A stretch of 64,000 nt of DNA from a virus: the IMG/VR virus record IMGVR_UViG_3300034198_009439, positions 1 to 64,000 of that record. One strand, written 5' to 3'. Below are positions 52,834 through 60,837 of this stretch, one piece after another. The notes beneath the pieces are model-generated. The model saw only the letters and a program-made list of their open reading frames with translations, was not told the origin of the DNA and ran no database searches. Made by a program: the position numbers and the translations under genes. Position 1 is the first letter of the stretch, and every line of letters starts with the position of its first letter.

Positions 52834-53202
52834 ATGATTAAAAAAATATTAGTGGCGTTCCTATTCTGCTTAGCAAGCACCATAGCCAACGCCAACGCAT
52901 TCAAAGTAAATAGAGAATTAGCGTGTAACACACTATCCGAGATAGCAAAAATTCTAAATGAGTTTGATGAAAAGTATGTTTGGCAAGGAAAAAATTCTCA
53001 AAAATTGCAGACAATGTTGGTAGTCAATACTAAATCTCAAACCTGGACTTTAGTTATGACTGATGGTCAATTGGCTTGCGTGCTTGATTCTGGCGAAGGA
53101 TTTCTGTTGCCAGGGCAATCAGAAAAAAAATCTGAAGTAAAACCACAAGCAGACAAGAAAAAAGATTCTAAGAATTTAGTTGATATTAACTTTGTTCAGT
53201 AG
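52834..53202 (+). CDS. Exported periplasmic protein of unknown function
   Basis: The 122-residue protein has a clear signal peptide: KK, then ILVAFLFCLASTIANANA with likely cleavage after ANA (residues 20-22). The mature part has two Cys (ELACNTL, QLACVLD), a WTLVMTDGQLACVLDSGEGF word and a Lys-rich tail. The strong AAGGAG and promoter-like TTAAATACT show it is made in quantity. Its 3' end overlaps the convergent lipoprotein gene by 17 bases. A role in the host periplasm is inferred only from export. Confidence 0.7.
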   Translation: MIKKILVAFLFCLASTIANANAFKVNRELACNTLSEIAKILNEFDEKYVWQGKNSQKLQTMLVVNTKSQTWTLVMTDGQLACVLDSGEGFLLPGQSEKKSEVKPQADKKKDSKNLVDINFVQ

Positions 53203-54025
53203 AACGTTTACGATTTTTATAAGCCCACAGTAATAGCGGTAGTACTATAGTACTGACAATCCACTGCCAGTACTTGCTAAACCACGCAACGATAATTTGT
53301 GTGGCGGTAATTTCTATCTCTACGGTTTTCTTAAATGTTTTTATTTGATACTCGGTTTCTTCATGATCTAGTTTTATAATAGCCACTATACCAACATCTA
53401 TTTTATGTTTGCCAACTGACTTTGGTTTAAGTGTCCATAACCAGGTTGTATTATCGGTTCTATTTAAAATTTGACGTTCTGGGGTTACAGCTTTTACTTC
53501 AAAGTCGGGAGCTGTTAATGTGACTGCCACAGTTCTAGTAACAAACACAGGAGCAGCAAATTGCTTACCACTCTCACTTAAATCAAGTGCTAACTTGTTG
53601 GCTTCTTTTACTAAACTTATTAATAATTCAACACGAACATCGTCGGTTATGTTAGCCTGCTCCGGGATGCTAAGTGCCGTGTTTGCGTTTAGTAATTGCT
53701 TTTTGAATTCATCATCATAGTCTATTGATGGTGTTATGACAGTAGGTATTTTTGGTTGATTCTTTTTTGAAGCCAGTACTAATCGTTCTCTATTGTTTAT
53801 TTTTGGTTCTGTTACCGTCGGCGATGATGTCATCGGTGCTGGTGGCGGTGGGGGTAGAATCAATACTGTTGTCCTTGAAGGATTCGTCATAGCGGGAGCA
53901 GCGGCTGTAACTGGCTCAGAAATCTTTTCTTCTACTGCTGAATACTCGGTGATTGTCGCTCTTTCGTACTGAGCGCAGCTTGCTACAGCCAGTGATATTC
54001 CAATTGCCAGTAGTAATAGTTTCAT
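53186..54025 (-). CDS. Lipoprotein with C-terminal membrane segment
   Basis: The 279-residue protein starts MKLLLLAIGISLAVASCAQY, with a lipobox (VASC) at Cys17, so the N-terminus would be acylated after signal peptidase II cleavage. A Pro-rich linker (ILPPPPPAPMTSSP) follows, then a beta-rich domain with ITPERQ-like VTPERQILNRTDNTTWLWTL and a C-terminal membrane helix (WIVSTIVLPLLLWAY) ending in basic residues. Being tied to membrane at both ends is a spanin-like (u-spanin) layout, which is a possibility rather than an assignment. It is the only minus-strand gene in the right part of the window. Confidence 0.65.
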   Translation of the reverse strand: MKLLLLAIGISLAVASCAQYERATITEYSAVEEKISEPVTAAAPAMTNPSRTTVLILPPPPPAPMTSSPTVTEPKINNRERLVLASKKNQPKIPTVITPSIDYDDEFKKQLLNANTALSIPEQANITDDVRVELLISLVKEANKLALDLSESGKQFAAPVFVTRTVAVTLTAPDFEVKAVTPERQILNRTDNTTWLWTLKPKSVGKHKIDVGIVAIIKLDHEETEYQIKTFKKTVEIEITATQIIVAWFSKYWQWIVSTIVLPLLLWAYKNRKRSTEQS

Positions 54026-54045
54026 CGTCTTGCCTATTCTATGTT

Positions 54046-54055
54046 GTATTTATTG
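54046..54055 (-). promoter_or_regulatory. Late-promoter-like CAATAAATAC for lipoprotein gene
   Basis: CAATAAATAC on the minus strand lies 20 bases before the lipoprotein ATG. Confidence 0.4.
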
Positions 54056-54101
54056 TTAAAGATGATATTCTAAATGATTGAAATTAGAATAAATATTCAC
54101 T

Positions 54102-54194
54102 ATGATTGAAGTTTGTTTAATATTTGTTCTGATCGCTGTCATAGTTTGGTTTGACGATTACTATTATAAGCAATACTATTTTGCTAGTAGATAA
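54102..54194 (+). CDS. Possible 30-residue membrane peptide
   Basis: The short frame reads MIEVCLIFVLIAVIVWFDDY, then YYKQYYFASR, a single membrane helix followed by aromatic and basic residues. GAATAAATATTC lies just upstream. No good ribosome-binding site is seen. It may be chance; it is listed because the rest of this 230-base gap is otherwise empty apart from promoter-like strings. Confidence 0.3.
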   Translation: MIEVCLIFVLIAVIVWFDDYYYKQYYFASR

Positions 54195-54255
54195 CATGTC
54201 ATCAATGACGAAATTGGTATAAAATTTAACTTTAATACGTTAATGGAGAACAATT

Positions 54256-54669
54256 ATGGAAATATTAGCTGTGATTCTTGCTTTTTTACAAGTCGCTGAT
54301 ATAGCAATGAAAGTAAAAAGTGCTATTACAAGCGACGGCCAGGAAAATAAAAACAAGATTGCCGATCTTTTTGATGAGATTGGTAATTTAATGTCCGAAG
54401 TTGCCGATGATTTAACAAATAATATATATCCGCACGATAAATGTGCCAAGATGGCGGGTTTATTACACAAGTTTAAAACTGCTCTAACTGGAAAATTAGA
54501 TGATTCTGATATTACTAGATTGGAAGATATATTGGATCGTGCCAGTAGAGTTGAACAATTGTTTGGTGATTTGAATAGATGTTCACCTGAAAATAAACAT
54601 CAACAATTATTGATTCTACGTCAATCTGCTGGAACATTTAACGCTGAAGCACTACTGCTAAGAATATAA
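54256..54669 (+). CDS. Helical protein of unknown function
   Basis: The 137-residue protein opens with a hydrophobic stretch (EILAVILAFLQVADIAMKVK) and continues as acidic amphipathic helices (KIADLFDEIGNLMSEVADDL). GGAG lies 9 bases upstream of the ATG. The neighbours are small accessory genes, with no clear operon link. I recognise no family. Confidence 0.6.
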   Translation: MEILAVILAFLQVADIAMKVKSAITSDGQENKNKIADLFDEIGNLMSEVADDLTNNIYPHDKCAKMAGLLHKFKTALTGKLDDSDITRLEDILDRASRVEQLFGDLNRCSPENKHQQLLILRQSAGTFNAEALLLRI

Positions 54670-54673
54670 TTTT

Positions 54674-54683
54674 GATAAATACT
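54674..54683 (+). promoter_or_regulatory. Late-promoter-like GATAAATACT opening the head-polyprotein region
   Basis: GATAAATACT lies 20 bases before the ATG at 54704 and just after the stop of the preceding gene. Confidence 0.5.
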
Positions 54684-54703
54684 TTATATTTTTGGAAAAT
54701 AAA

Positions 54704-56290
54704 ATGTCGGACATAAGAAAACTAATAGACTTACTAAGTGAGTCAAGCGTTGGGGCCACTGCCAGTGGTAATGTTGCCACTGTTGAGCAGTCTGCGTTTA
54801 CTCAATCTCGTTCTACCGCAGTAGAAGCTTCACCTGTGCTAGAGTATGGCAACTGGGAAAATAGCGCACTGTCTACTAGTAAAAAGTTAAAGAAGACTCG
54901 TACTAAAGCAAGCAAGCTTGTAAAGAGCATTTACGGCGAAGATGCGATTGTTAAAGAGTCAAAGAGTGATGTGGCGGAAGCAAAATCTCCGGCAGAATTT
55001 ATTGGACAGATGAAAAAGTTGACCAGCACAGAACAACAATTCAACGTCGGTGATTGGGTAACTATTGATCCTAATGAAACCAGTGGGTACGCAAGTAGTG
55101 GAATGACAGGACGCATAGTTGAATTATACACCGACGAAGGTGAACAAATGGCCAAAATTGATGTTGGCGGAGGCGGTGGTGTGCAAACAAAAATGAAAAC
55201 TTATGGAGGCACATTTGGGCCACCAGGCACCACGATAGGCCTAGGTAAAGGTGTTCGTAGTTATGGCACATATACCGTGGTTCCAACCTCAATCCTGCAA
55301 AAAGATGATCCACAAGGTGTGGCGGAAGGCTTAGCCGAAGCAATTGCGAGTGGTAATTATAGCGTAGGACTAGAGGATATTGGCAAACGAGTAACAGTTA
55401 ATGGCGATACTGGAGGCAAGACTGGTTATGTGCTTGTGAGTATTAGATATTCACCACGTGGATTGGACGCAGAAATAGTTGATCGCAAAAACGGCAGTAC
55501 TGGCTGGTACAACTTGACTGATATTTCAAAGTCAAATGATCAACATTTAGGCGAGCAAGGTGTGGCGGAAGGCTCCTTAAATGAGATTGGCTATTCAGAC
55601 AAATTGGGCAATCTAAATGTATCAGACTCTGAAATTATTGCCTCTGCTACACAAGTTGGAACAATAAGTCAGAAACCTGTGATGAAGTATGAAAAGCACA
55701 ATACTACATTGTTCTTTTTTTCCGATGATGAAAAAATTTCAGCTTTGATATTATTAGTTGACGGAAATAAATTACGAGCAATTAAAAATTTCTCTGGACA
55801 AGCTGGGCAGATTTATGCTCTGATAAATTATATCGTAAACATTGACAATAGAAGATTAGTTATAACATCAGACGAGCCATTGACCAAGGAAGGGTTCAAC
55901 TGGATTGCGAGATTAATCAAAGAGCCGACAGGGATAAAAGTATCAACTTTAGATGGAGCATCGGTTGATGTTAAAACATTACACAACGAATGGCTAAAAT
56001 CTAAATCAACTCGGGGAACCGAATCTGGAGAAACTGGTTTAGTCATCAGCGAATCATCACAAAAATGGAAAAATAAACTACAAGAAAATGAAACAAGATT
56101 AATTCCACATCATTATTTTAATGTTACGAGTAAATCCAGAGAACAAGATGTGGCGGAAGAGCAGATTGACGAAGTTGCTGGTGCTCAAAAATGCTGGTCA
56201 GGTCATCGTAAAGTAGGCACTCAACCCGGCACTGGAAAAAATGCCGGTCAGCCAGTCAATAAATGTAAAAAGATATCCAAGTCTAAGTAA
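54704..56290 (+). CDS. Putative capsid-targeted polyprotein 1 (V(A/T)E-motif family)
   Basis: I start at the ATG at 54704 (528 residues) with GGAA upstream, not the TTG at 54692. MSDIRKLIDLLSESSVG resembles T4 capsid-targeting sequences ending in x-x-E. Inside are three motif copies at DNA 55313 (QGVAEG), 55556 (QGVAEGSLNE) and 56144 (QDVAEE). Between the first and second lies a domain starting VGLEDIGKRVTV, and between the second and third the ~180-residue domain repeated in two later genes (SDSEIIASATQVGTI ... RLIPHHYFN). A Cys/Lys/Gly-rich tail ends NKCKKISKSK. Cutting by gp21 at each VAE would give separate internal head proteins. Domain functions unknown. The stop overlaps the next ATG. 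Confidence 0.65.
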   Translation: MSDIRKLIDLLSESSVGATASGNVATVEQSAFTQSRSTAVEASPVLEYGNWENSALSTSKKLKKTRTKASKLVKSIYGEDAIVKESKSDVAEAKSPAEFIGQMKKLTSTEQQFNVGDWVTIDPNETSGYASSGMTGRIVELYTDEGEQMAKIDVGGGGGVQTKMKTYGGTFGPPGTTIGLGKGVRSYGTYTVVPTSILQKDDPQGVAEGLAEAIASGNYSVGLEDIGKRVTVNGDTGGKTGYVLVSIRYSPRGLDAEIVDRKNGSTGWYNLTDISKSNDQHLGEQGVAEGSLNEIGYSDKLGNLNVSDSEIIASATQVGTISQKPVMKYEKHNTTLFFFSDDEKISALILLVDGNKLRAIKNFSGQAGQIYALINYIVNIDNRRLVITSDEPLTKEGFNWIARLIKEPTGIKVSTLDGASVDVKTLHNEWLKSKSTRGTESGETGLVISESSQKWKNKLQENETRLIPHHYFNVTSKSREQDVAEEQIDEVAGAQKCWSGHRKVGTQPGTGKNAGQPVNKCKKISKSK

Positions 56291-57435
56291 TGAAAGCACA
56301 CGAAATTGTTTCAGAAAGTTGGAGCGAAAAATACAAACGCTCCATTGACTGCTCTCGTCCCAAAGGTTTCTCTCAACGCGCACACTGTCAAGGTCGTAAG
56401 AAAAAAGTAAAAGAAGATATTCCGGTAAATTTAGTATTCAACAGTATAGAACTGTCAGAATCTAGCATATCAACATACGCAAAACACTATTACTCAGCGC
56501 ATCAAATTGAACAATCGCATGTGAAATTTACTTCTAATGTAAAACTTTTAGGAAAAAATAAATTAGCAGAATCAAAAGAAAATTCAGAAATAAAATCGTT
56601 TATAGACGCTATTAATCAACTTGATACTGTAAAAAAAATAAAAATAGGTGATAAATTTTCTGTATTGGCGTTTGAAATCAGATTTGCCTGGAGAGAAATT
56701 GATGCTATGGGATTCATAGAGTCAAAGACAGTATCAGATATAAACCTCAACGATAACGGAACTATTAACTACGTCATGTTTACTGATGGAGATCGTTATC
56801 CTAGACATGTTCAAGCAACTTACAATAATAAACTCGTAATACACACTGCGTATTTTAATAATTCTCAAGAGGCTAAAAAAGCACTGACATTTTTGGTGTT
56901 AAATGTTCCGGATAATTGGGGCTTGGACATTTCGGAAATAAAAGATGCTGACGGTGTAAATGAGACAAAAGATTCAAGTACGCTTCAAGATGATTTGATT
57001 TACATAATTTATATTAATAATCAACCAGTTGTAAGACATACTTCTAAAGAAGATGTCGAGCGCGATGTTGCTGTCGTACTAAAAAAGTATCCAACGACAA
57101 AAATTGAAATACGAACCAAATCAAAAAATTCAGTAGAAGAAGATAACAACGGGTTGTCACCAACTACAAAAATGTTTCTTGAAAAAGAACAGATATTATC
57201 GACGCTAAATCGCAAACAGCACACAACGGAAGCACTTAATTCAGATAATAGACTTCCAGATATTCCAACGACTACAACGTACATACTGTACAAGAATGTT
57301 GGAAATGAGTGGAATCCAGTTGCTAGATACCCAACTGAAGAACAGGCACGTGACGCTGGTCGCGAAATGGCTCAAGAACTTGGCGGAAAATATCGGGTAA
57401 AACAAGTAGAGTACCCGACTACAAAATACGAATGA
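56290..57435 (+). CDS. Putative capsid-targeted protein 2
   Basis: The 381-residue protein begins MKAHEIVSESWSEKYKRSID, a short helical leader with V-S-E and W-S-E sites, then CSRPKGFSQRAHCQGRKKK, a basic Cys/His cluster that I recall from other proteins of this kind. KLAESKENS near residue 95 fits the (L/I)xE rule. A middle domain (SFIDAINQLDTVKKIKIGDK onward) and a C-terminal YILYKNVGNEWNPVARYPTE segment are unrecognised. It overlaps the preceding gene by one base (TAATG), so it belongs to the same operon. Confidence 0.6.
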   Translation: MKAHEIVSESWSEKYKRSIDCSRPKGFSQRAHCQGRKKKVKEDIPVNLVFNSIELSESSISTYAKHYYSAHQIEQSHVKFTSNVKLLGKNKLAESKENSEIKSFIDAINQLDTVKKIKIGDKFSVLAFEIRFAWREIDAMGFIESKTVSDINLNDNGTINYVMFTDGDRYPRHVQATYNNKLVIHTAYFNNSQEAKKALTFLVLNVPDNWGLDISEIKDADGVNETKDSSTLQDDLIYIIYINNQPVVRHTSKEDVERDVAVVLKKYPTTKIEIRTKSKNSVEEDNNGLSPTTKMFLEKEQILSTLNRKQHTTEALNSDNRLPDIPTTTTYILYKNVGNEWNPVARYPTEEQARDAGREMAQELGGKYRVKQVEYPTTKYE

Positions 57436-57443
57436 GGTAAATC

Positions 57444-57884
57444 ATGTTAGCAGACGAACTAAAAAAACTACTGGGCACTACCTTTGTGTTGTACACAAAA
57501 GTGCATGGCTTCCACTTTAATGTAGAAGGCCCTGACTTCCCACAATATCATCAACTACTTGGAGATATTTACGAAGACATTTATTCATCTATAGATAAGA
57601 TAGGCGAATACATACGCACACTAGACAGTTACACGCCCGGCAGTTTAGCCCGTATGCTAGAACTCAGTGTCATACAAGAGCAGCCAAAGATACCACGTGC
57701 TGAGTTGATGTTTGCTGAACTTATCGAGAACAACACGGACTACATTTGCCTGTTGAACGAATGCTTCAAGTGTGCAGACGAAGAGAATCAACAAGGTATA
57801 GCAGACTTCATTGCTGGGCGTCTAGATGCTATGAACAAACATCAGTGGATGATGAAGGCTATAATGAAGCGTCAGCGGGCGTGA
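57444..57884 (+). CDS. Dps/ferritin-like protein
   Basis: The 146-residue protein has the Dps signature LYTKVHGFHFNVEGPDF and YEDIYSSIDKIGEYIRTLDS. The usual ferroxidase residues appear kept: His21, His36, Asp51 and Glu55. Dps proteins oxidise and store iron and shield DNA. GAGG lies 7 bases before the ATG. Lying within a cluster of presumed internal head proteins, it might be packaged or protect phage DNA from oxidative damage; that is inference. The Lys/Arg-rich C-terminus (MMKAIMKRQRA) could bind DNA. A second, diverged copy of its last 31 codons follows downstream. Confidence 0.85.
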   Translation: MLADELKKLLGTTFVLYTKVHGFHFNVEGPDFPQYHQLLGDIYEDIYSSIDKIGEYIRTLDSYTPGSLARMLELSVIQEQPKIPRAELMFAELIENNTDYICLLNECFKCADEENQQGIADFIAGRLDAMNKHQWMMKAIMKRQRA

Positions 57885-57912
57885 TAGATCATGCGTATAC
57901 AAGAAAGAAAGA

Positions 57913-58008
57913 CAAGAAGGCATTGCCAACTTCTTAGCAGAAAGATTAGAAGCAATGAACAAGCACGCCTGGATGATGCGCAGCATACTTAAAAAAGAAC
58001 GAGCATGA
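57913..58008 (+). pseudogene. Duplicated C-terminal fragment of a Dps-like gene
   Basis: The frame reads QEGIANFLAERLEAMNKHAW, then MMRSILKKERA and stop, matching the end of the intact Dps-like protein (QQGIADFIAGRLDAMNKHQW, then MMKAIMKRQRA) at about 20 of 31 positions. There is no start or N-terminal part. Its TGA overlaps the ATG of the kinase gene. It looks like the remnant of a second Dps gene left by recombination that replaced the body of the gene. Confidence 0.8.
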
Positions 58009-59027
58009 AAATAGTTGAGTTACTAGAGAACATTAATGTAACAGAGGGTGTACATGACCCTGCCATATTCAAAGTGGTGTTCATCATAGGCGGCCCTGGT
58101 AGCGGTAAGAGTAGAGTGGCGCATATGCTAGCTTTAAAATCGTTGGGATTTGTAAGCGTCAATAGTGATGAAGCGTTCTCTCATTTGTTGAAAAAGTCTG
58201 GGTTGAATTTAAAGATGCCTCCAGAAGAAGAGGCTCAACGCAGTAGCGTTCGTGCTAGAGCTAAAGAGATCACTGCTAACAAGATGCAGCTAGCGCTTGA
58301 TGGGCGTCTTGGTATAGTAATTGACGGCACGGGCGAAGACTACAGAAAGATAGAGGGCATACACGCTAACTTAAGTGAGATGGGCTACGAGAGTTTCTTG
58401 GTAGTGGTCTATGCTAATCTAGAGACTGCCAAGCGTAGAAATGCTGCCAGAGAGCGCAGCGTACCCGAACATGTTGTTGAGAAGAAGTGGTACGGCGTTC
58501 AACAGAACTTGGACAACTTTTTGACGATGTTTGACAATAGTGTAATCATTGACAATAATGGTACCGTATCTGATTTGACTCCACAGACCGAGCATGCTTA
58601 CAAGATGATAGCGCGATGGTCACGAGTCAAATCTAGCTCACCCGAGGCGCAAAATTGGATCAATGATCAACTTGGTAACGACGATGACGATGATGTTGAA
58701 GACGATGATGTTGAAGACGATGATGTTGAAGATGAAGACATTCCAGAGCCTGAAGACGAAGTTACAGATGAGCCAGTGAAAGAGGGCTATTACAAAAATA
58801 AAGTCATAGCACAGCAAGAGTTAATGAATAAGCAAACTGGTCAGTGGCCTACAGTTGATAATGCTGTTAGTCAAATAAAACCTAAATTTTGGAATGTAGA
58901 GATAAACGGCAAAATTTGGAAAAAATGGCGTGAACCTGTTAAGATTCCAGATAGTAGAATAGATCGTGTTATTGATTCCATTCGTGGTCCGCAAGATGTA
59001 GTTAAAAAAATACCGGCAAAATCATGA
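58005..59027 (+). CDS. P-loop kinase (zeta-toxin/polynucleotide-kinase-like) with capsid-targeting-like leader
   Basis: The 340-residue protein begins MKIVELLENINVTEGV, a short helix ending V-T-E then G, like the presumed cut sites of neighbouring genes. Residues 24-210 form a kinase fold with Walker A FIIGGPGSGKSRVAHML, a SVNSDEAF word after it, GIVIDGTGED (Walker B-like) and a lid Arg cluster (ETAKRRNAARERSVPEH). A tandem DDDVE repeat (DNA 58680-58735) links to a ~90-residue C-terminal part. Zeta toxins phosphorylate UDP-sugars, and related kinases act on nucleic acid or metabolites; the substrate here is unknown. If head-packaged, it could act early in infection. Confidence 0.7.
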   Translation: MKIVELLENINVTEGVHDPAIFKVVFIIGGPGSGKSRVAHMLALKSLGFVSVNSDEAFSHLLKKSGLNLKMPPEEEAQRSSVRARAKEITANKMQLALDGRLGIVIDGTGEDYRKIEGIHANLSEMGYESFLVVVYANLETAKRRNAARERSVPEHVVEKKWYGVQQNLDNFLTMFDNSVIIDNNGTVSDLTPQTEHAYKMIARWSRVKSSSPEAQNWINDQLGNDDDDDVEDDDVEDDDVEDEDIPEPEDEVTDEPVKEGYYKNKVIAQQELMNKQTGQWPTVDNAVSQIKPKFWNVEINGKIWKKWREPVKIPDSRIDRVIDSIRGPQDVVKKIPAKS

Positions 59028-59443
59028 CTAATTGGATGGAATACGTCAAGGCAAGTTATGACTTGATTATGTTGGCTCAGCAACGAGCGTCTACTGAGTT
59101 AGACTATGATGTTGGCGCCTTTGTTGTTCATACATTTGCCAAGTATATGACCACCACTATTAGAACAGAAGAGCCAGTCGCAATCAAATTATTGACCGCT
59201 GTAAACAGTACTGGTGAATTGCGCAAACAACGCCTGATAGAAGTATCTGAAGAGTGCATGTTGATTGACGGACTTGAATTAAACAAGTCTCGTTGGGTAA
59301 GCAATGACTACTATCAGAACATTGGTATCATCGCACTAGAGCATCGTGCATATAGTGAGCGTCCCCCAGAGTTACTTTACGATAGAATCGCTCAACAATT
59401 CAAAGACATTTCCAGAGTATTACATGCTGTAAGATTAGTATAA
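59024..59443 (+). CDS. Protein of unknown function coupled to kinase gene
   Basis: The 139-residue protein (MTNWMEYVKASYDLIMLAQQ ...) overlaps the kinase stop by ATGA. It is a mixed helix and strand protein without Cys-rich or membrane parts, and without a V(A/T)E motif. Its stop lies within the late-promoter-like TATAAATACT. Translational coupling suggests a partner or antidote of the kinase, which I offer only as a possibility. Confidence 0.6.
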   Translation: MTNWMEYVKASYDLIMLAQQRASTELDYDVGAFVVHTFAKYMTTTIRTEEPVAIKLLTAVNSTGELRKQRLIEVSEECMLIDGLELNKSRWVSNDYYQNIGIIALEHRAYSERPPELLYDRIAQQFKDISRVLHAVRLV

Positions 59444-59448
59444 ATACT
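59439..59448 (+). promoter_or_regulatory. Late promoter TATAAATACT
   Basis: TATAAATACT contains an exact TATAAATA and lies 6-7 bases before the ATG at 59455, overlapping the preceding stop. The start site may be at or just inside the annotated ATG, which would give a very short leader. Confidence 0.5.
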
Positions 59449-59454
59449 AACAGC

Positions 59455-60837
59455 ATGAATATATTTGAAGTTATTGCTGGCAAAACTATTACTCTAAATC
59501 GCCTATACGGAGGAAATTTTCCTGATCGTTACGAAGATTTTTGGGATCATGTTCGTTCGCATGAGCTTGATAAAGAATTGCCAGTTAGAGTTCTACCAGC
59601 GTTTAATTTAAAATTACTATTGACTAGTCAATATCGTAAAGAAGATATTGATGAAGTGTCAGAACTATTAAATGATGGACAGCGAGATATTATCAATCGC
59701 TATCAGAAGGACCCACAACTCAGCAGTAAGATAATAGTACTGTCTGGCAATAGAATTGTGGATGGCAATCATCGTGCTCTAGCCGCCGCGCTTAACAATG
59801 TAAGTATTAATTATGTTGATCTAGCAGACTTGGATGAACAAGATGTGACTGAAGATTCTCTAAATGAAGTCAGCAAAGACTGGCGCGAAAGAAGTTCAGC
59901 GGAAGATAAGATAGGAAAGATAGCGTCCAGCCGCGAAAGATCGGATCAATTTACGATTGACGACATAAATGAAGTAAAAAGACTGATCAAAATTACAGGG
60001 CGCGCCTCAGTTATTTACGGAGGCAAAGAATATAATAGGCTAGGAACAGCGGGCGGTATTTTAGATCATATGATTCATAACTATAGATTGAATCAAGCAA
60101 AATCTGGAGCAATGCCACAATTTACTGGAGTCGCAGCCAATGCTCGTGATATGGCCCGACAAATAGCAATGCAGACTAATGGAGATTATAATCAAAAATA
60201 TGCCAGAGTATGGACTACTGGATACGGACAGAGATATAAAGACCCATCTGACTTTGTTGAATATAAAACTGAAGAAGACTATGATAGTGCCTGGGACTGG
60301 GTACAAAGCAAGGGCAAAAAAGTTTACTACTATGATAATTTCAAGCATCTAAACACTGCTATAAAAATTGGAAGATATATAGTTGAGCCAGCTTCAGTTA
60401 CCAGAGGTGTGTTTAGTGGTAATCCAGAAACAACACATCAACTTAGTGTAAGAACGGCAGCAGTGATAAATCAAGCAGTTAGAAGACAAGCGGATATATC
60501 AGATCAACAAGCAATGGCACTCAAAGATATTGCTGCTACTAAAAACGCAAACGCTTTAGAAGGACTTAAACTTTTAATGAGTGTTCTTAAAGGTGAAGAA
60601 GACATTAAGAGTGTTATTGATAACTCTAAAAAGTTAGATCCCAAAGACAAGGCAAAGTTGGATGCCATAATTGCCGGCGCCAAAAATTTTAAAGAACCCG
60701 ATCAAGATATAGCGGAAGCACGAAAGAAAAAGCGTAAACGCAAAGTGAATCGTACACCAAGAAGCATAACCACTGGATGGTGGGGTGGCTTTTACGGTGA
60801 TAATAGTTCAGACGGCGAAGGTGGGGGTGGAGAGTGA
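59455..60837 (+). CDS. Putative head polyprotein 3 with ParB/Srx-like domain
   Basis: The 460-residue protein has an N-terminal ~125-residue domain containing IIVLSGNRIVDGNHRALAAA, the DG-x-HR word of the ParB/sulfiredoxin fold. It is followed by the motif QDVTEDSLNEV (DNA 59839), a central region (KLIKITGRASVIYGGKEYNR ...), QDIAEARKKKRKRKVNR near the end (DNA 60703) and a Gly/Trp/Asp-rich tail. ParB/Srx domains include CTPases, nucleases and ADP-dependent enzymes; which applies here is unknown. V-T-E and I-A-E fit gp21-like cutting. The stop overlaps the next start (GTGAGAG: TGA inside GTG start region). Confidence 0.6.
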   Translation: MNIFEVIAGKTITLNRLYGGNFPDRYEDFWDHVRSHELDKELPVRVLPAFNLKLLLTSQYRKEDIDEVSELLNDGQRDIINRYQKDPQLSSKIIVLSGNRIVDGNHRALAAALNNVSINYVDLADLDEQDVTEDSLNEVSKDWRERSSAEDKIGKIASSRERSDQFTIDDINEVKRLIKITGRASVIYGGKEYNRLGTAGGILDHMIHNYRLNQAKSGAMPQFTGVAANARDMARQIAMQTNGDYNQKYARVWTTGYGQRYKDPSDFVEYKTEEDYDSAWDWVQSKGKKVYYYDNFKHLNTAIKIGRYIVEPASVTRGVFSGNPETTHQLSVRTAAVINQAVRRQADISDQQAMALKDIAATKNANALEGLKLLMSVLKGEEDIKSVIDNSKKLDPKDKAKLDAIIAGAKNFKEPDQDIAEARKKKRKRKVNRTPRSITTGWWGGFYGDNSSDGEGGGGE

